A stretch of DNA of 64,000 nt from Chenopodium formosanum. Taxonomy: Eukaryota > Streptophyta > Magnoliopsida > Caryophyllales > Amaranthaceae. The stretch lies in the NCBI GenBank assembly GCA_024500155.1, contig CM044865.1, positions 30,955,501 through 31,019,500 of the forward strand. The letters run 5' to 3'. Under the pieces are notes generated by a model that made no database searches, was not told the origin of the DNA, and was given only the letters and a program-made list of their open reading frames with translations. Both the position numbers and the translations under genes were made by a program. Each line of letters begins with the position of its first letter. The first letter of the stretch is position 1. Positions 18,748-30,900 of the stretch are shown here, piece after piece.

Positions 18748-19503
18748 TGATGTGAATTATTGATTCGAAAATCAACAAAACACAAGGGATATGTTTAAGT
18801 CTAATTCTATACAGGAAATCCACCAAGAATTAAACAAAAACTAAGATTAATCAATTAAGAATCCACCTAATTAATCAATCCAAACGAATGTTTTAACTAA
18901 AACAAGCAAAACAGCAATTGATCGCAATCAACCAAAACTCAAGTATGCAACTTAAGAAATAATCTGAATATTAATCTCTATGTATATCTATTCATGTGTT
19001 TACAGCCCTATTTATAAGACATAGTTTACCTAGGAAGATTAGGACAAGTCCCTAATTCAATCCTAATTAAACTAGAATTCTAACTTGCTTGAAGAGCAAG
19101 CACCTTGGCGCACAAGCATACACCAAACTCCTTGGAGAACAAGCACACGCCTAAACTGATTTATTTTGCTAACTAACTGATTTTTAAAGCAACTAAATAA
19201 ATAAATAAAAATTAAAGAACTAAATAAAGATTAAAGATCCTAATGCTTGAACCAAGAAAAACCCTTTCAAGTGAAAGGTAAAAACTTGTAAGCAAAATCT
19301 AAGTAAAGAAAATTCAAGAAAGTTCAAGAAAGTTCAAGAAAGTGAACTAGACTCCAAGAAAAACCACTAAGCAAACCGTGGCTTTGCTTTGATATCCAAG
19401 AAAGTGTCCATGCAATGCTTGGCTTGAATCAATGTTTAGGGACAAGCTATCTTGATGCATGATAAGCAAATCTTCGAAGTTCTCCATGCTTAGACTTGCA
19501 TCA
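18748..19503 (-). repeat. 5' LTR of the nested chromovirus-like element
   Basis: 756 bp, 10 bp longer than its partner because the AGTTCAAGAA unit near 19315-19345 is present once more. TATAAATA on the minus strand is at 19009-19016. Confidence 0.93.
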
Positions 19504-19508
19504 TTGTT

Positions 19509-19878
19509 TTTTGCTTATGGGGCAGAACAAGCGGAGGTTTACCCTTTGCAAATTAGCTAAGTTGGAAATTTGAGTTAGTTCGAGCCAATGGCCGAATGAA
19601 CACTTATGTTTGCCAATTCTGGATGGACGTCTGCCGCGTGGTTTGGGGCAATCACCATAGTGATTGATTGACTTAGAAACCATGCATACTCTTCTAAGTA
19701 TCAAAAATTTCTAAGTCAATCAATCCAATAAACCGAAACCACCCGACATCCGTCCAGGGGCAAGAACATTCGCATGGTATACAGGTTATAATACTTAGCC
19801 AAAAACATGCAATGAAAAATTCAAAATGCAAACAACTACAATATGGATAACTTCAGCCAAATGGTCGAGTGGTTCAAA
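19509..19878 (+). other. Tat noncoding tail, resumed after the nested element
   Basis: Begins with the second half of the interrupted third tandem unit (to 19581), then a partial fourth unit starting GAGCCAATGGCCG. No ORF. It leads to the 3' end of the antisense gene. Confidence 0.6.
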
Positions 19879-21838
19879 TTAAAAAGACCAATCGTCACCA
19901 GACGATTGGTTAAGATTGTTATCTGGCAAAGCCAGAAAGATTGTCAAATTACCCGACCCCTCGGTCGGTAAAGATACAAATACTCGGCACACAGGCCGGA
20001 AAAGAAAAGTACATGGCCATTCGGCCGCAGATAAGCATAAAAGCTTAAGCGATCGAGGGAGAGCCTCTTTAGTGGCAGCCGGCTTGTCATCCTTCGGCTG
20101 CTCTTCCTCCTTTTTCTCTGGCTCCTCCGCCTGATCCTCCTCCTCGCTGCCCGAGGACGACTCCCCAGAAGAGTCGGACCCAGAACTTTCCTCGGCCTCA
20201 GCATTCTCAGCCTCTTCAATAAGGCGAGCGTCGAATGCTTTGCTGGCTTCGTCAAATTTGGATTTCCAAATCTGGTAGTCCAAGTCCGGCTGTACAGCCG
20301 CCCAAGTGTCCCGCATGATGGCTTCATAATCGCTCATCATTTGCTTAACTAGAGCTTCTCTCTCTTGATCAGCCACGGACTCAAACTTGGACTTCAGCTG
20401 ATGCTCCTAGTTGCTGAGGCGCTGCTCCAGGCGGCCCACCTTCTGCTTGGCTCTCTTGGCCTCTTCTTTGGCATCTTGAAGAGGCTCGAGCTTCTCCTTA
20501 AGAGTTGAAATCTCTTTCTTAAGGGAAGTGATGCGCAGGCGGGCCGAGTCCAGGTCCTTCTTCACTTGCATATTGGCCTCCGCCTGCGAATACATCATAT
20601 CAAGCGTCAGATACTCATTCTGAGCAATATCAAATTGAGCTCGATCCAAGGCGGACTCGGCCCGAGCTTTGGCGACTGTTACCACTTTGGATTTCTCCTT
20701 GAGGGGTTGCCCGAGCCCTTGGACGCGCAGCATGGCCTGTAAAAGAACCGAATGGTTAAAACCAGGCGGAAAAAGGAGTAATGCTAAAAACTTGCTTGAG
20801 CCAAGACTCATACCTCGCAGAGGTTCCCCAAGATGTCATCCAAGTCAAGGGTGCCGACTCCTCTGACAGACGCCTTGTCGTCAGGATCAACTGCCCTAAG
20901 CATGGACTTGGCCATCTAGACCACAGTCGGCCTCTGCACAGGAACTGAGAAGGAGAGAGTAAGAAAAATAACTCAAGTACACCCAAATGAAAGAACAATA
21001 GGGGCGGATGGATTTTACCGTCGTCCTTCTGTTCCTCCTCTCTCCCCAGGCTCCTCTTCTCTCCTGCTGAGCCGACAGCAGTGGTGGGTTGCTTAAAGCC
21101 ACCCTTCGATGCCCTCTGGGCGTCCGGTTTGCTGATCTCCTTTTCAGCATTGAGAGAAGAGGCGTCTGGGCCCTTTTGGGGCTTATGAGCAACGTGCTTC
21201 TGGCCGCCCTTGCCGGATGCGCTCACATCACCCGCCCTTGTCTTTTGGACTTTAGGGTCGGATGGTTTTGAAGGAGATTTGGAAGGCGTACCCTACATCC
21301 ACACAAGATAAACGCAAGTTAGAAATCATTCGGGCAAATTTAATAATGGTCAGAAATGAAAGTATAACAATTTTCTACCTTGGAAATTGTGTGTGGTTGC
21401 TTCTGCCCTGTTTTCTGTTCGTCCACTTTGGTGTGTGTGGTTGCTTCTGCCCTGTTTAAAACATTCGACCTATATCGAGCAGCAGATACAGCCGGCTTCC
21501 TTGTGGCCGAGAGCTTTTCCATTGCTTTATCTGCAAAAATAAACAAGTGATTAGCATCATTAAACAAGTACTGAAAAGCAGAAGTAATTGCATATAAAAC
21601 AGACGGCCGACTACCTCTCGGCATCTCAGAACTTAGCCCACAGGCGGCTAAGAATGTCCCTTCTTCAAACCACTTGTACAAAGGGAGATAGCATTGAGGG
21701 GTGACCTCCTTGTCCCCCTCATCATTCGTCCACAGGGACACGGTAAACAACCCCGCGTCCATGATCTCCTCCTTTGCCTGCTTAGGAATAGGCGGCAATG
21801 CGCTCCTGCCTGCTAGGAGAGGTGGATCCTTATTCCAC
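19879..21838 (-). pseudogene. Antisense additional gene of the Tat/Retand element, five exons with GT-AG introns
   Basis: Minus-strand exons, by phase-consistent GT-AG joins: to 21615; 21530-21379; 21292-21019; 20944-20814; 20736-19879. Introns are 84, 86, 74 and 77 bp. Intron phases are 1, 0, 1, 0 and each join keeps the frame open. Exon 1 has a globular, hydrophobic composition (CYLPLYKWFEEGTF, YAITSAFQYLFNDA); the middle exons are Lys/Ser-rich and basic; the last is a long coiled coil (DLDSARLRITSLKKEI, AKRAKQKVGRLEQRL) followed by an acidic Ser/Glu run. In-frame TAGs at 20916-20918 and 20407-20409 break it, and the 5' end is cut by copia 2 at 21839. Antisense extra ORFs between pol and the 3' LTR are described for Retand/Grande-type elements. 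The function is unknown. Confidence 0.7.
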
Positions 21839-21839
21839 C

Positions 21840-22552
21840 TGTTATACTAAATCCATCTGAGCACGGCCATGCATTTTCACAGTCTCGCTCTTCGAGAGGC
21901 CTTGTAAACAACAAGACATGTTCCCTATTGTTAGTAGGGGGACATTCCCAGTCATGTAATGTAGCTTCTGTTACTTAGAGGACCTAGCCGCCTGATAGCC
22001 GTCGTTATAATCCCTAATTACGGCAGACGTTTGACCGACATAAAAAATGGACTAGTACTCAAACAAGAGACCTCACAATACTCATTGTCAAGGAAAAGAG
22101 TTCCGATAGCAATAATGAGAAATATACTTATGACGATTTAAAATCTCTTAAAGTATATTCATAAGTCGATCCAGTATGGTTCTAAGCCAATACTTGTGCA
22201 AATGATTTACGTCCTTATAGCACAAGAAACGGTGCTATAAATCATACTACACACTAATCTCTATTGGTCATTAATCGTCCACCATATAAATAACCTTTAT
22301 TAGGGATAATTTTCGATTCAAATTTCAATAATCACGTAATAGGTGTTTCTTTATCCAAGAAATTGTCTTGATACCCTATTTTGAATATTCTTTAAATCGA
22401 ATGGACTCATTAGTTAATTCTAAACCACTATTAAATAGAAACTGAGTGATTTAAATTGCATGAAAATTTAATTACAACAAAACTGAATGGTTCATCATAG
22501 TGTTTTACATCAACATTGTCCAAAATTTAATTAAAACACTAAAATAAGGAAA
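21840..22552 (-). repeat. 3' LTR and untranslated end of copia 2
   Basis: A/T-rich noncoding sequence between the TG edge at 21840 and the RNase H stop codon at 22553. The inner LTR edge is uncertain; a TGTTGATG start on the minus strand near 22516 would pair with the TGTTAT/ATAACA end, but I see no convincing purine tract before it. Confidence 0.45.
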
Positions 22553-25500
22553 TCAAAGCCAGTTTCCAATATGCTTGATTCCCATTGCCTCAACGTGTTT
22601 GTTGTGCTTCACTTGAGACAGAGGTTTAGTAATTGGATTGGCTATATTATCATCTGTTTGACCTTCTGATTTCCATTCTCTAATCATGTGAAAACGCCTT
22701 TTGACATGTTTGACCTTCTGATGTTCTCGAGGATCTCTGGCCAAAGCAATAGCCCTATTGTTGTCATAACAGAGATCTATTGGACCCTTGATGGAGGGTA
22801 CAACATCAAGTTCCCCAATGAACTTGCAAATCCAAACTACCTCCTTAGGTGCCTCAGATGCTGCCAGGTATTCAGCTTCAGTTGTAGAATCAGCAGTTGT
22901 GCTTTGCTTAGCACCCTTCCGAGTAAATACTCCTCCATTGAGACAGAATATGTACCTAGACTGTGACTTGAAGTCGTCTCTATCTGTCTAGAAGCTTGCG
23001 CAGGTGTATTCCTCAACAACCAATTCATCTCTACGGCCATAGACCAGGAATTTATCCTTGTTCCTTTTTAGGTACTTTAGGATATTCTTGGCCGCAGTCC
23101 AATGCGCCTCTCCCGAGTCTGATTGGTATCGGCTCGTAACGCTCAAGGCATACAATACATCTGGCCTAGTACATGTCATGGCATACCTGATTGATCTAAT
23201 AAGCAAAGCATATGGAATCTCATTCATCCTTTCCCGCTCATTAGGTGTCTTTGGACACTAATTCTTGCTTAGGGTTATGCCATGTGACATGGGTAGGTGG
23301 CCTCTCTTGGCTCCTTCCATGTGGAATCGAGCTAGTACCTTATCAATATACGTACTTTGACTCAATCCTATCATCCTCTTTGATCTATTCCTATAGATCT
23401 TTATGCCTTATATATAGTGAGCCTCTCCCAAGTCTTTCATTGAAAAATATTTTCCTAGCCAAGGCTTTATAGACTCTAATAACGGAATGTTGTTTCCAAT
23501 GAGCAAGATGTCATCGACATATAAGACTAGAAAGGCGATGTCACTCCCACTAACCATCTTGTAAACACAAGACTCATCTGAATTTTTGATAAAACCAAAT
23601 TTACTAATGGCTTCATCGAATCGCAGATTCCAACTTCTCCTTGCTTGCTTTAATCCATAAATGGACTTATTAAGCTTGCATACCTTTCTAGCATTGTTTT
23701 TGTCGACAAAACCTTCAGGTTGTGTCATGTACATAATTTCTTCCAAAATTCCATTGAGGAAGGCGGTTTTGACGTCCATCAGCCATATTTCATAATTGTA
23801 ATATGCAGCAATCGCTAGAAGAATCCAAACGGACTTAAGCATTGCAACTAGAGAAAAGGTTTCATCGTAATCAATACCATGAACTTGTCTGTAACCTTTT
23901 TCTACCAGTCCAGATTTGTAAATGAATACATTTCCATCTTTGTCGATTTTCAACTTGAAAATCCATTTACATCCGATAGGTGTGTAACCTTCGGGAAAAT
24001 CAACCAAGTCCCTTTCTTGATTTTCAAACATGGAGTCCATTTTAGATTTCATGGCCTCTTGCCATTTTGCATAGTCCGAGCTCGTCACAGCTTGCTTGTA
24101 GGTTGCCGGCTCATCTCCATCCATGATTAGGATGTCCTGATTCTCGGTTAAAACAATCCGAGATATCTATCAGGTTGAGATCTCGGCCTCTGAGATCTAC
24201 GTAGGGTAATGGACTGAGCATTAGCATTGTCGGTTTGACTTTGCATATTTTGATTTTGACCAATGTCAACAGATGCTTCGTGAGCACTTTTATGGTCAAT
24301 TTGTCCTTGTTGCTCGTCCTCTCAAACTTCATCGAGTTTGATTTTCCTCCCACTTGTCATTTTGGAAAGATGCTCCTTCTCGGATTTGTTGTAGAACACT
24401 TTGTTCTCGGATTTGTTGTAGAACTAATACCCCTTGGTTTCTTATTGATACCCCACAAAGAAAACCTTGTCAGATTTTTGATGAAGTTTGTCAGACATGA
24501 GTCTCTAAACATCTGCTTCGCATCCCCAAATCTTTAGAAAAGTCAACCTAGGAGGTTTCTTCGACCATAATTCATATGGAGTCTTTTCCACAACTTTTGA
24601 CGGAGCACGATTCAGTGTAAGTGTCGCAGTTAAAAGTGTATGTCTCCAGAAAGAGATTGGAAGTTCACTAAGAGCCATAGTCGATTGTACCATGTCTAAC
24701 AATGTTCGATTTCTCCTTTTGTTCCATTGAGGAGTTCTCGGAGGTGTCAAATATGATAGTATCCCATGTTCTTTCAGATGGTCATCAAATTCTTGGCTCA
24801 AATATTCGTCACCTCGATCTGATCGAAGCGCTTTGATTTTCTTGCCAAGGTAATTTTCAACTTCACTCTGAAATTCATTGAATTTATCAAGTAATTCAGA
24901 TTTGTGTGATATTAGATAGACATAGCATATCTACTATAGTCGTCCGTGAAGGTTATGAAATACAGATAACCATTCCTTGTAAGTGTACTCATTAGCCCAC
25001 ACACATCGGTGTGTATTAGGCCTAATAAGTCACCGACCCTTTCTCCTAACTTGGGGAATGGTTGCTTTATCATCTTTCCTAGTAAATATCCTTCGCAATT
25101 TTCAAATAATTCTAAATTAAATGAGTCTAGAATGCCTTCTTGTAGAAGTTTCTTGATGCGTTTGATGTTAATGTGGCCAAGGCGACAATGCCACAAGTAG
25201 GTTTAACTAGACTGTGTAGTCTTAGCTTTCTTAGTGGAATTATTGACGTTATAGATATCTTTGTCTAAACATATCACATAATGACCATTTTCAGAATGTG
25301 CCGTACCATATAAAACATTATCGAGATAAATGAACATGATTGGTCTTTTACTCGAAATTCAAAACCTTTGGCGTCCAACGCTGAAATTGAAATAATGTTT
25401 TTGGTAATGTTGGGAACACAATAAACATTGTCAAGTTCCAAAACTAGCTCCGTGGGAAAAGACAAACTAAGAGATCCAACGGATATAGCACTAATCCTTG

Positions 25501-26520
25501 CTCCATTTCCAACCCAGAGCTCGATCTCTCCCTTCGCTAGCCTCCTAGTGTTCCTTAGTGCCTGAGAATTGGAACAAAGGTGTGAGCCACATCCGGTATC
25601 CAATACCCATGAAGCTGAGCTAGTGAAGTGAAAGTCTATAACGTAAATACCTGATACAAAAGCATGCGCAACGGTTCCGTTCTTCTTATCTTCCTTGAGC
25701 TTATGGCAGTCTCTCTTCCAATGTCCCTTCTTCTTACAATAGAAGCATTCGGCAACAGACTTAGAAGATGCTACCTTCTTTTCCTTGTTGTCTTTGGTAG
25801 CTTTCGGCTTAAGCGGAAAGTTCTTCTTACCTTTCCCCTTAAAGCCCTTCTTCTTTTTGTCTGCCCGTTTGAATGGCTTGCCCTTCTTGATCATAAGCAT
25901 ATCATGCTTTCCCTCATCTTTGAGCGTCTGCTCAGCTTGCTTCAACATCCCATGAAGCTCAGTGAGGGTTTTCTCCATGCTATGCATATTGTAGTTCATC
26001 TTGAACTGGTCATAGCCTTTGTGAAGGGAATGGAGAATAATGTCAATAGCCATCTCATTTGAGTACCCCACATCAAGCCTTCCATGTTCTCAAATAATCC
26101 AATCATTTTGAGCACATGTGGGCTGACTGGCTCTCCTTTCTTGAGCTTAGTCTCAAGGATCTGCCTGTGGGTTTCAAACCTTTCAGTTCGAGCCTGCTCT
26201 TGCAACATACTTTGTAACTCAGATATGAAATCCTAGGCCGATTCCTTCTCGAAGAAGGTTTTCTGAAGCTCAGGAGACATAGTGGCTAGCATAACGCACT
26301 TGACATTCCGATCAACCACTTGCCATCGGTTAAGGGAAGCCTGAGTCACCTCCTCATTAGGAGCCTGGGGCATTTCCTCATCAAGGACATACTCTTTCTA
26401 TTCTTGCATAAGAACAATGCGCAAATTCCTTTGCCAATCAAGAAAATTGGTCCCACTCAACTTCTCCTTATCGAGAATTGAGCGCAATGAAAACTGGTTG
26501 TTTGAGTTGTTCGAAGACGT
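22553..26520 (-). pseudogene. Copia 2 gag-pol, many stops and frameshifts
   Basis: From right to left: gag N-terminus near 26380-26520 (FSLRSILDKEKLSGTNFLDW), gag centre (25996-26208), zinc knuckle CFYCKKKGHWKRDC and protease WVLDTGCGSHLC in one frame (25274-26071), pre-integrase zinc module MWHCRLGHINIKR (24912-25196), integrase end (24505-24801, with the usual Gly-Val-Val/Ser-Glu-Arg signature changed to WNKRRNR), then RT (23408-24124) with MDVKTAFLNGI and palm YVDDILLIG, and RNase H pieces down to the conserved C-terminal NIANPITKPLSQ at 22553-22744. Stops separate every block, including TAG just after RDLGEAHYI and in the RNase H region. It is not functional. Confidence 0.85.
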
Positions 26521-26683
26521 GATTCTACCATTGAAAGAATTTGAAATGAAAAACCATTCAAAAATTACTTAAATAAGATTGAATTTATTTCATTCATATT
26601 TCAATACTTATTTAACGTCTTATATATATACACATAAAATTGTCCCTATATTGTGAAAATAAGGTGATTCCAAGATCTAAGAG
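26521..26683. other. A/T-rich junction between copia 2 and the gag-only gypsy LTR
   Basis: No LTR, PBS or ORF is visible. It ends with AAGAG (26679-26683) directly before the next LTR. Confidence 0.4.
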
Positions 26684-27199
26684 TGTAGGGAATATTTCAA
26701 GCATTACCCCAAGCTTGAACCCCACTGTGATCATACACTAAAGTACGGTGGCGTCCAAAGGGAATGAAGATAGCGCAAAAGAGTCGCCAACAAGTTTTAG
26801 GAACTTGTAAACCATTCACATGGTGAAGGTTACACCAATTAACGATCCAAGAGATCGTCAACTCCAATAGGTTTGGAACCATGACTTATAGTTCGGGGAT
26901 GAAGGTATAAATTCAACCTAAAAGAGATTGAACCTGCCCTAATAATAGGCCTCTACTTTATTCTAATCGTATTCATGTGCGCTTTCTGACTAACATGCAA
27001 TCAATAGGTTAACCCTAAACCTGTTTAATCTATGTTGGTTGAACATTAATGCACAAATAAACTATTATTGGCGATCACTTGAATTATAATCATATTGACC
27101 CTAAACAAGATTATTAATTATCTTATTAAGCATTATTACAAGTACCAATTCCCTTTAAACATGCATAAAAGGTGTGATCAAGCAATAACAATAAATATA
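26684..27199 (-). repeat. 3' LTR fragment of gag-only copy 1
   Basis: Closely similar to 32970-33480 and 46228-46740 from the TGTAGGGAATATTTC edge onward. It is cut at 27199 by the CACTA terminus. Confidence 0.85.
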
Positions 27200-27219
27200 C
27201 ACTACTACAAAAAAGGGCA

Positions 27220-27540
27220 AAGAGACCATTCTAAATATGCCTAAGAGACTAATAAATGTATGGTTTATATCTCAGTGGTCTCTTAGCATAAGAAACCATA
27301 ATTTTTGTGTGGTTAGTTAGATTGAGGTAAGAAACCATACTTTTAAGAGATATGGTTTCTTAAATGAGCTCTTGATTCGTGAATATTAAATGATAAGAAA
27401 CCATATTTTTGAGATTTATGGTGTCTAACATTAAGAGATAAGATACCATATTTCTCACTAATTTGGTTTCTTATTTCTTATTATCTGGTGATTCAGGTCG
27501 TTGTTGGAAACCTTTAATATTAGATGTATGGTTTCTTTGT
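27220..27540. repeat. Subterminal repeats of the CACTA element
   Basis: AAGAAACCATA or its complement recurs at 27290-27300, 27329-27339, 27352-27361 (inverted), 27395-27405, 27441-27450 (variant), 27464-27473 (inverted) and 27527-27538 (inverted), with degenerate copies (GAGACCATT) nearer the terminus. Such arrays are the binding sites of TNP1/TnpA-type proteins in CACTA elements. Confidence 0.75.
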
Positions 27541-27569
27541 TCTTTTTTTTTTTAATTAATATTTTTTCA

Positions 27570-27573
<4 letters not shown>

Positions 27574-27616
<43 letters not shown>
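27574..27616. repeat. (TA)n microsatellite
   Basis: About 20 TA dinucleotides, interrupted once by G near 27606, in the CACTA subterminal zone. Confidence 0.9.
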
Positions 27617-27934
27617 AATAAATATTAATAGTATTAAATATCTTCATTATAAAATGAACCTGCCACGCATGCTTTATTTTCTAAAAAATGTATATACATC
27701 AAAAGTGTACTGTAGGCATAATAATAAGCATTATATAATCATTTAATATAAAAACAACATAGTGGCTTTACAATTCATCCAAACAAACAACATTTATCTA
27801 ATAAGTACCTAATTCAAAAATTCAAACCACCAAAACTATCCACTAAAAAACACATTGTACATACTAACTGTTATATCAAGCAACAAAATAATCATGTTTT
27901 CTCAATCACAAATTAAAAACAAAGATAATAGTGA

Positions 27935-30900
27935 TCAAGATCCATTTTCTCCAGACTTGTAATTGTTGACTTGTTTTTGCTTCAAAACATAAGTAACCCA
28001 AGTGTCTCGTATCTCATCAATCATTTCTTCAGAATAAGTGGTAGGAACTCGAGGAAAATTTTACAAAAAAACAAGGATTAGAATTTATATCTGCAAAACA
28101 TAAATTAAGAGTGTTCCTTTCAATGTATGAAAGGATTTACCTTTGGTGGAACTACTTGTCCTCTACTTTCAATAGTCTCTAGCATGTAACGACATACATA
28201 ATATCCACATACTTTGGATCCTATAGGTTGACGAGGACACTACAATACAGAAAAAAATAAATATACAAATAAGTTAAATGTAATTGTTCATTGTTACGTA
28301 AACGATTGTAATCATACAACAAGGTCATAAGTTTACACATTTTTCATTGTTTGGGTGTGTACTACGTTTCATTTTACTCATAGTAGGCAAATTAAAAAAG
28401 CTAATATAGTTTAGATAGGATATGTAATGTATCACTACAACAAGAAGATAAAAATTTAGGTTCTAACTTATATCCGCGTTTCTCTAGTGATTAATTAAGA
28501 TTCACTTTTGAACACATAGTTTAAGGTATTCACAATTAGCAACAAGTGGTTAATTACATACCTGTAGGGTAATCCAAGAAATTACAGGATTCTTCTTTAG
28601 TTTCTTAATATCCTTCCGATGAATTATGCTAAATTTTGTAAGTCCCCTATTAAATCATAAATATATATTAGGCATACGTAGAATGATAATGTTATAAAAT
28701 AAAAATACAACTAAAATAGATAATAAAATGTACATACGCTGCTATGGTCTTTTGTGCAAATTCACTAATGTCATCTTGTCCTGCTGAATCAAGCCAAAAC
28801 ACTGTACCTTTCCACGGACTTATCGCAGCTAAAGTCCAATGAAAACTGCATATTCATTCATTTTCATATGATTCCATACAAACAATAGTAGGAAATATTA
28901 GCAATTAATTTAAAAAACTTTCTCTTGAATGATAAAAACATAGGTAAATCACCTACTTTTCATAAAACGGTGCAAAAAATAGTTGATTGATATTCTTGCC
29001 TCCATTGCACCCAAAAATGTTACACAAGTAGTCAGAGCGAACCTCCTCTTCTACTGTTGGGGATAACGGAGAAACAAAATTAACATCGCAAAATCCATAC
29101 ATCCGTGCCACACTCTCCTTTTGACAGACTTCACTTAAGTACCTACACATAAGTATATAAAAAATTATTTTATACATGACAGTAATAAAAGTCATCATTT
29201 TTTTCTTGAATAATAAAGGTAGTTTACTTAAGACATAAAAAATAGAAAGAAAAAAAACATTTGAAAATTATATACACTTACTTCATGAAAATCAACATAT
29301 GAGATGCTCCAACTTCTTTTTGGAAGCACCAATCAAGCATTTTAGAAAAATCAAGTCTAACATCCATTTCATTATTGAACACACTATTTGGAATTGTTAC
29401 TATGATCTTTTCATCTTTCTTTCTCAATTCCATAGCTTTACCCATAAACACTTCTAACAAACCTGAGTTCACCTTTCCTCGATCTGCATCATCAATGATA
29501 TACTCTTTTTCGGATGATGCTTGTTTTGGTGAAGATTGCAAGATAGAGGTATCCTCTTTTTCTTATTCTAGCTATTTATATACACAATACATGTAATGAC
29601 GTTAAATATAATGATATTAAGACAAATTAAAATAATTAGTCACATAAATATTCATACCTTTTTTTGGAAAAATCAAGTGAGCCGGCCATGGAACAAATGT
29701 TTCCTTTGCTTCATAAATGTAAAAGAAATCTTGAATAGGACATGGAAGTAGTGCAGTCGGTTCAATGTCATTAATTATGAAGACTCGCCGATTTTCATTA
29801 GACACATCAAAAAAATGATTCTTGACTACTAGGTTTTTCCCTGGTATATACACTTGTCAAGTGGCCACAATCTTGATTTCTTTGTTATCTTCAATGGCCA
29901 AGCAACAATCATGCATACCCTTGTCATTTAGGCAATAAGGCATACACTTAGTCAAAGAATAAAAAAGCGGGCATATAAAAGTATATTCATTTACAAAAAC
30001 AGATTTATGTAATTGCAAATTGACGAAAAAAAGTGGAAATAATAGTAACAATAATACCTCATGAAGGTCACTAATATGCAAATTATTGTCTATTTTAGAC
30101 CAAGAAATAGCAGAGTTCTTGTGTTGTGGAGATTGATCTAGTTGTTCATTGTAGGGGACATTGTCTTTAGAGGGCCAAGACACATGATAAGGGTCAGCTT
30201 GTTTTGGCTCCTTTTCTTGCTCTTCATGTTCAAATAAAGGTAATTCAGGACTTGACACTTGTCTAACCTGACCATTAATATCACCTGATAGTAATTGGGT
30301 AAAGAAACCATTTGTATGCTCCAAATTAGCCATAGCCAAACTAATACCTTGGGCAGTACTCTAACTACCAACTCTCATTATCTGTGATTGGTAGTTGATA
30401 CCACCGAAGTTAACATTCATGTGATCATTGAATTGTCCATGTTGTCCATTAGGAATGCCAAGAAACCCACCTCCACCTATAGTAGTTTGAAATTGATTCA
30501 TTTGCTTCAATTGCTCGGGGTTTAGGATTGACATCATACAAGACATAAAGACATTTTGTTGGTTTTGAATCATCGCTATATGCGACTGCATAGATGTGAG
30601 TTGTGCATGCATATGGCTAGGTGGTTTAGGTTTGTTGTACCCAAAGTATTGCTTGTTTGTGATTCTAGACCCAACACCTCTGACATGTCCACCACGCTCC
30701 GGATTTTTTAGTGCTCTTGCCAAAATATCATCACGACGATTGTGAAAAACCACTTCACCTCTTTCAGCCTGACCTTTCAATTCATTCTGACATCAACAAA
30801 GCCAACCAGTTATGAACTGACTAGTTTAGAGCCAACTAATTATCAAGTAATCAACACAACACTTACAATTGCATTTGCTGTAACTTCATCTATTGGATTA

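Larger units (their letters stand above)
14930..19503 (-). mobile_element. Complete nonautonomous chromovirus-like gypsy element with 5-bp target duplication
   Basis: 4574 bp bounded by near-identical LTRs (14930-15675 and 18748-19503), ends TGATG/CATCA. Flanks are TTGTT at 14925-14929 and TTGTT at 19504-19508, a perfect target-site duplication. The PBS matches initiator tRNA-Met and a PPT abuts the 3' LTR. Coding content on the minus strand is gag-protease and only part of pol; RNase H and the integrase core are absent. iMet priming and DTGSC/GRPWQYDR protease motifs fit chromoviruses; a chromodomain is not seen. Confidence 0.93.
7625..21839 (+). mobile_element. Tat/Retand-like Ty3/gypsy retrotransposon, 3' LTR lost
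   Basis: Plus-strand element inserted in the copia pre-integrase region. Order: 5' LTR, PBS, gag-protease, RT-RNase H-integrase, tandem repeats, and an antisense gene. A separate element (14930-19503) is nested in the tandem-repeat zone. The right side ends at 21839 inside the antisense gene, where a second copia begins, and no 3' LTR is seen. Without the nested element it spans about 9.6 kb. The combination of long gag, integrase without a chromodomain and an antisense additional ORF between pol and the 3' LTR points to the Retand/Grande branch of Tat. Confidence 0.8.
21840..26683 (-). mobile_element. Second Ty1/copia element, decayed, 5' LTR missing
   Basis: Minus-strand copia with gag-protease-integrase-RT-RNase H order, inserted in the Tat antisense gene. 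The left LTR edge is TGTTATACTAAATCC at 21840. On the right, no LTR or tRNA-Met PBS is found between the gag start (about 26520) and the next element at 26684, so the 5' end is lost. It is a different family from the Sirevirus-like one. Confidence 0.75.

Noticed and set aside
28433..28446. CACTACAACAAGAAG, resembling a second CACTA terminus inside the Ulp1 intron.
   Set aside because: No inverted partner and no flanking 3-bp duplication found within the intron.
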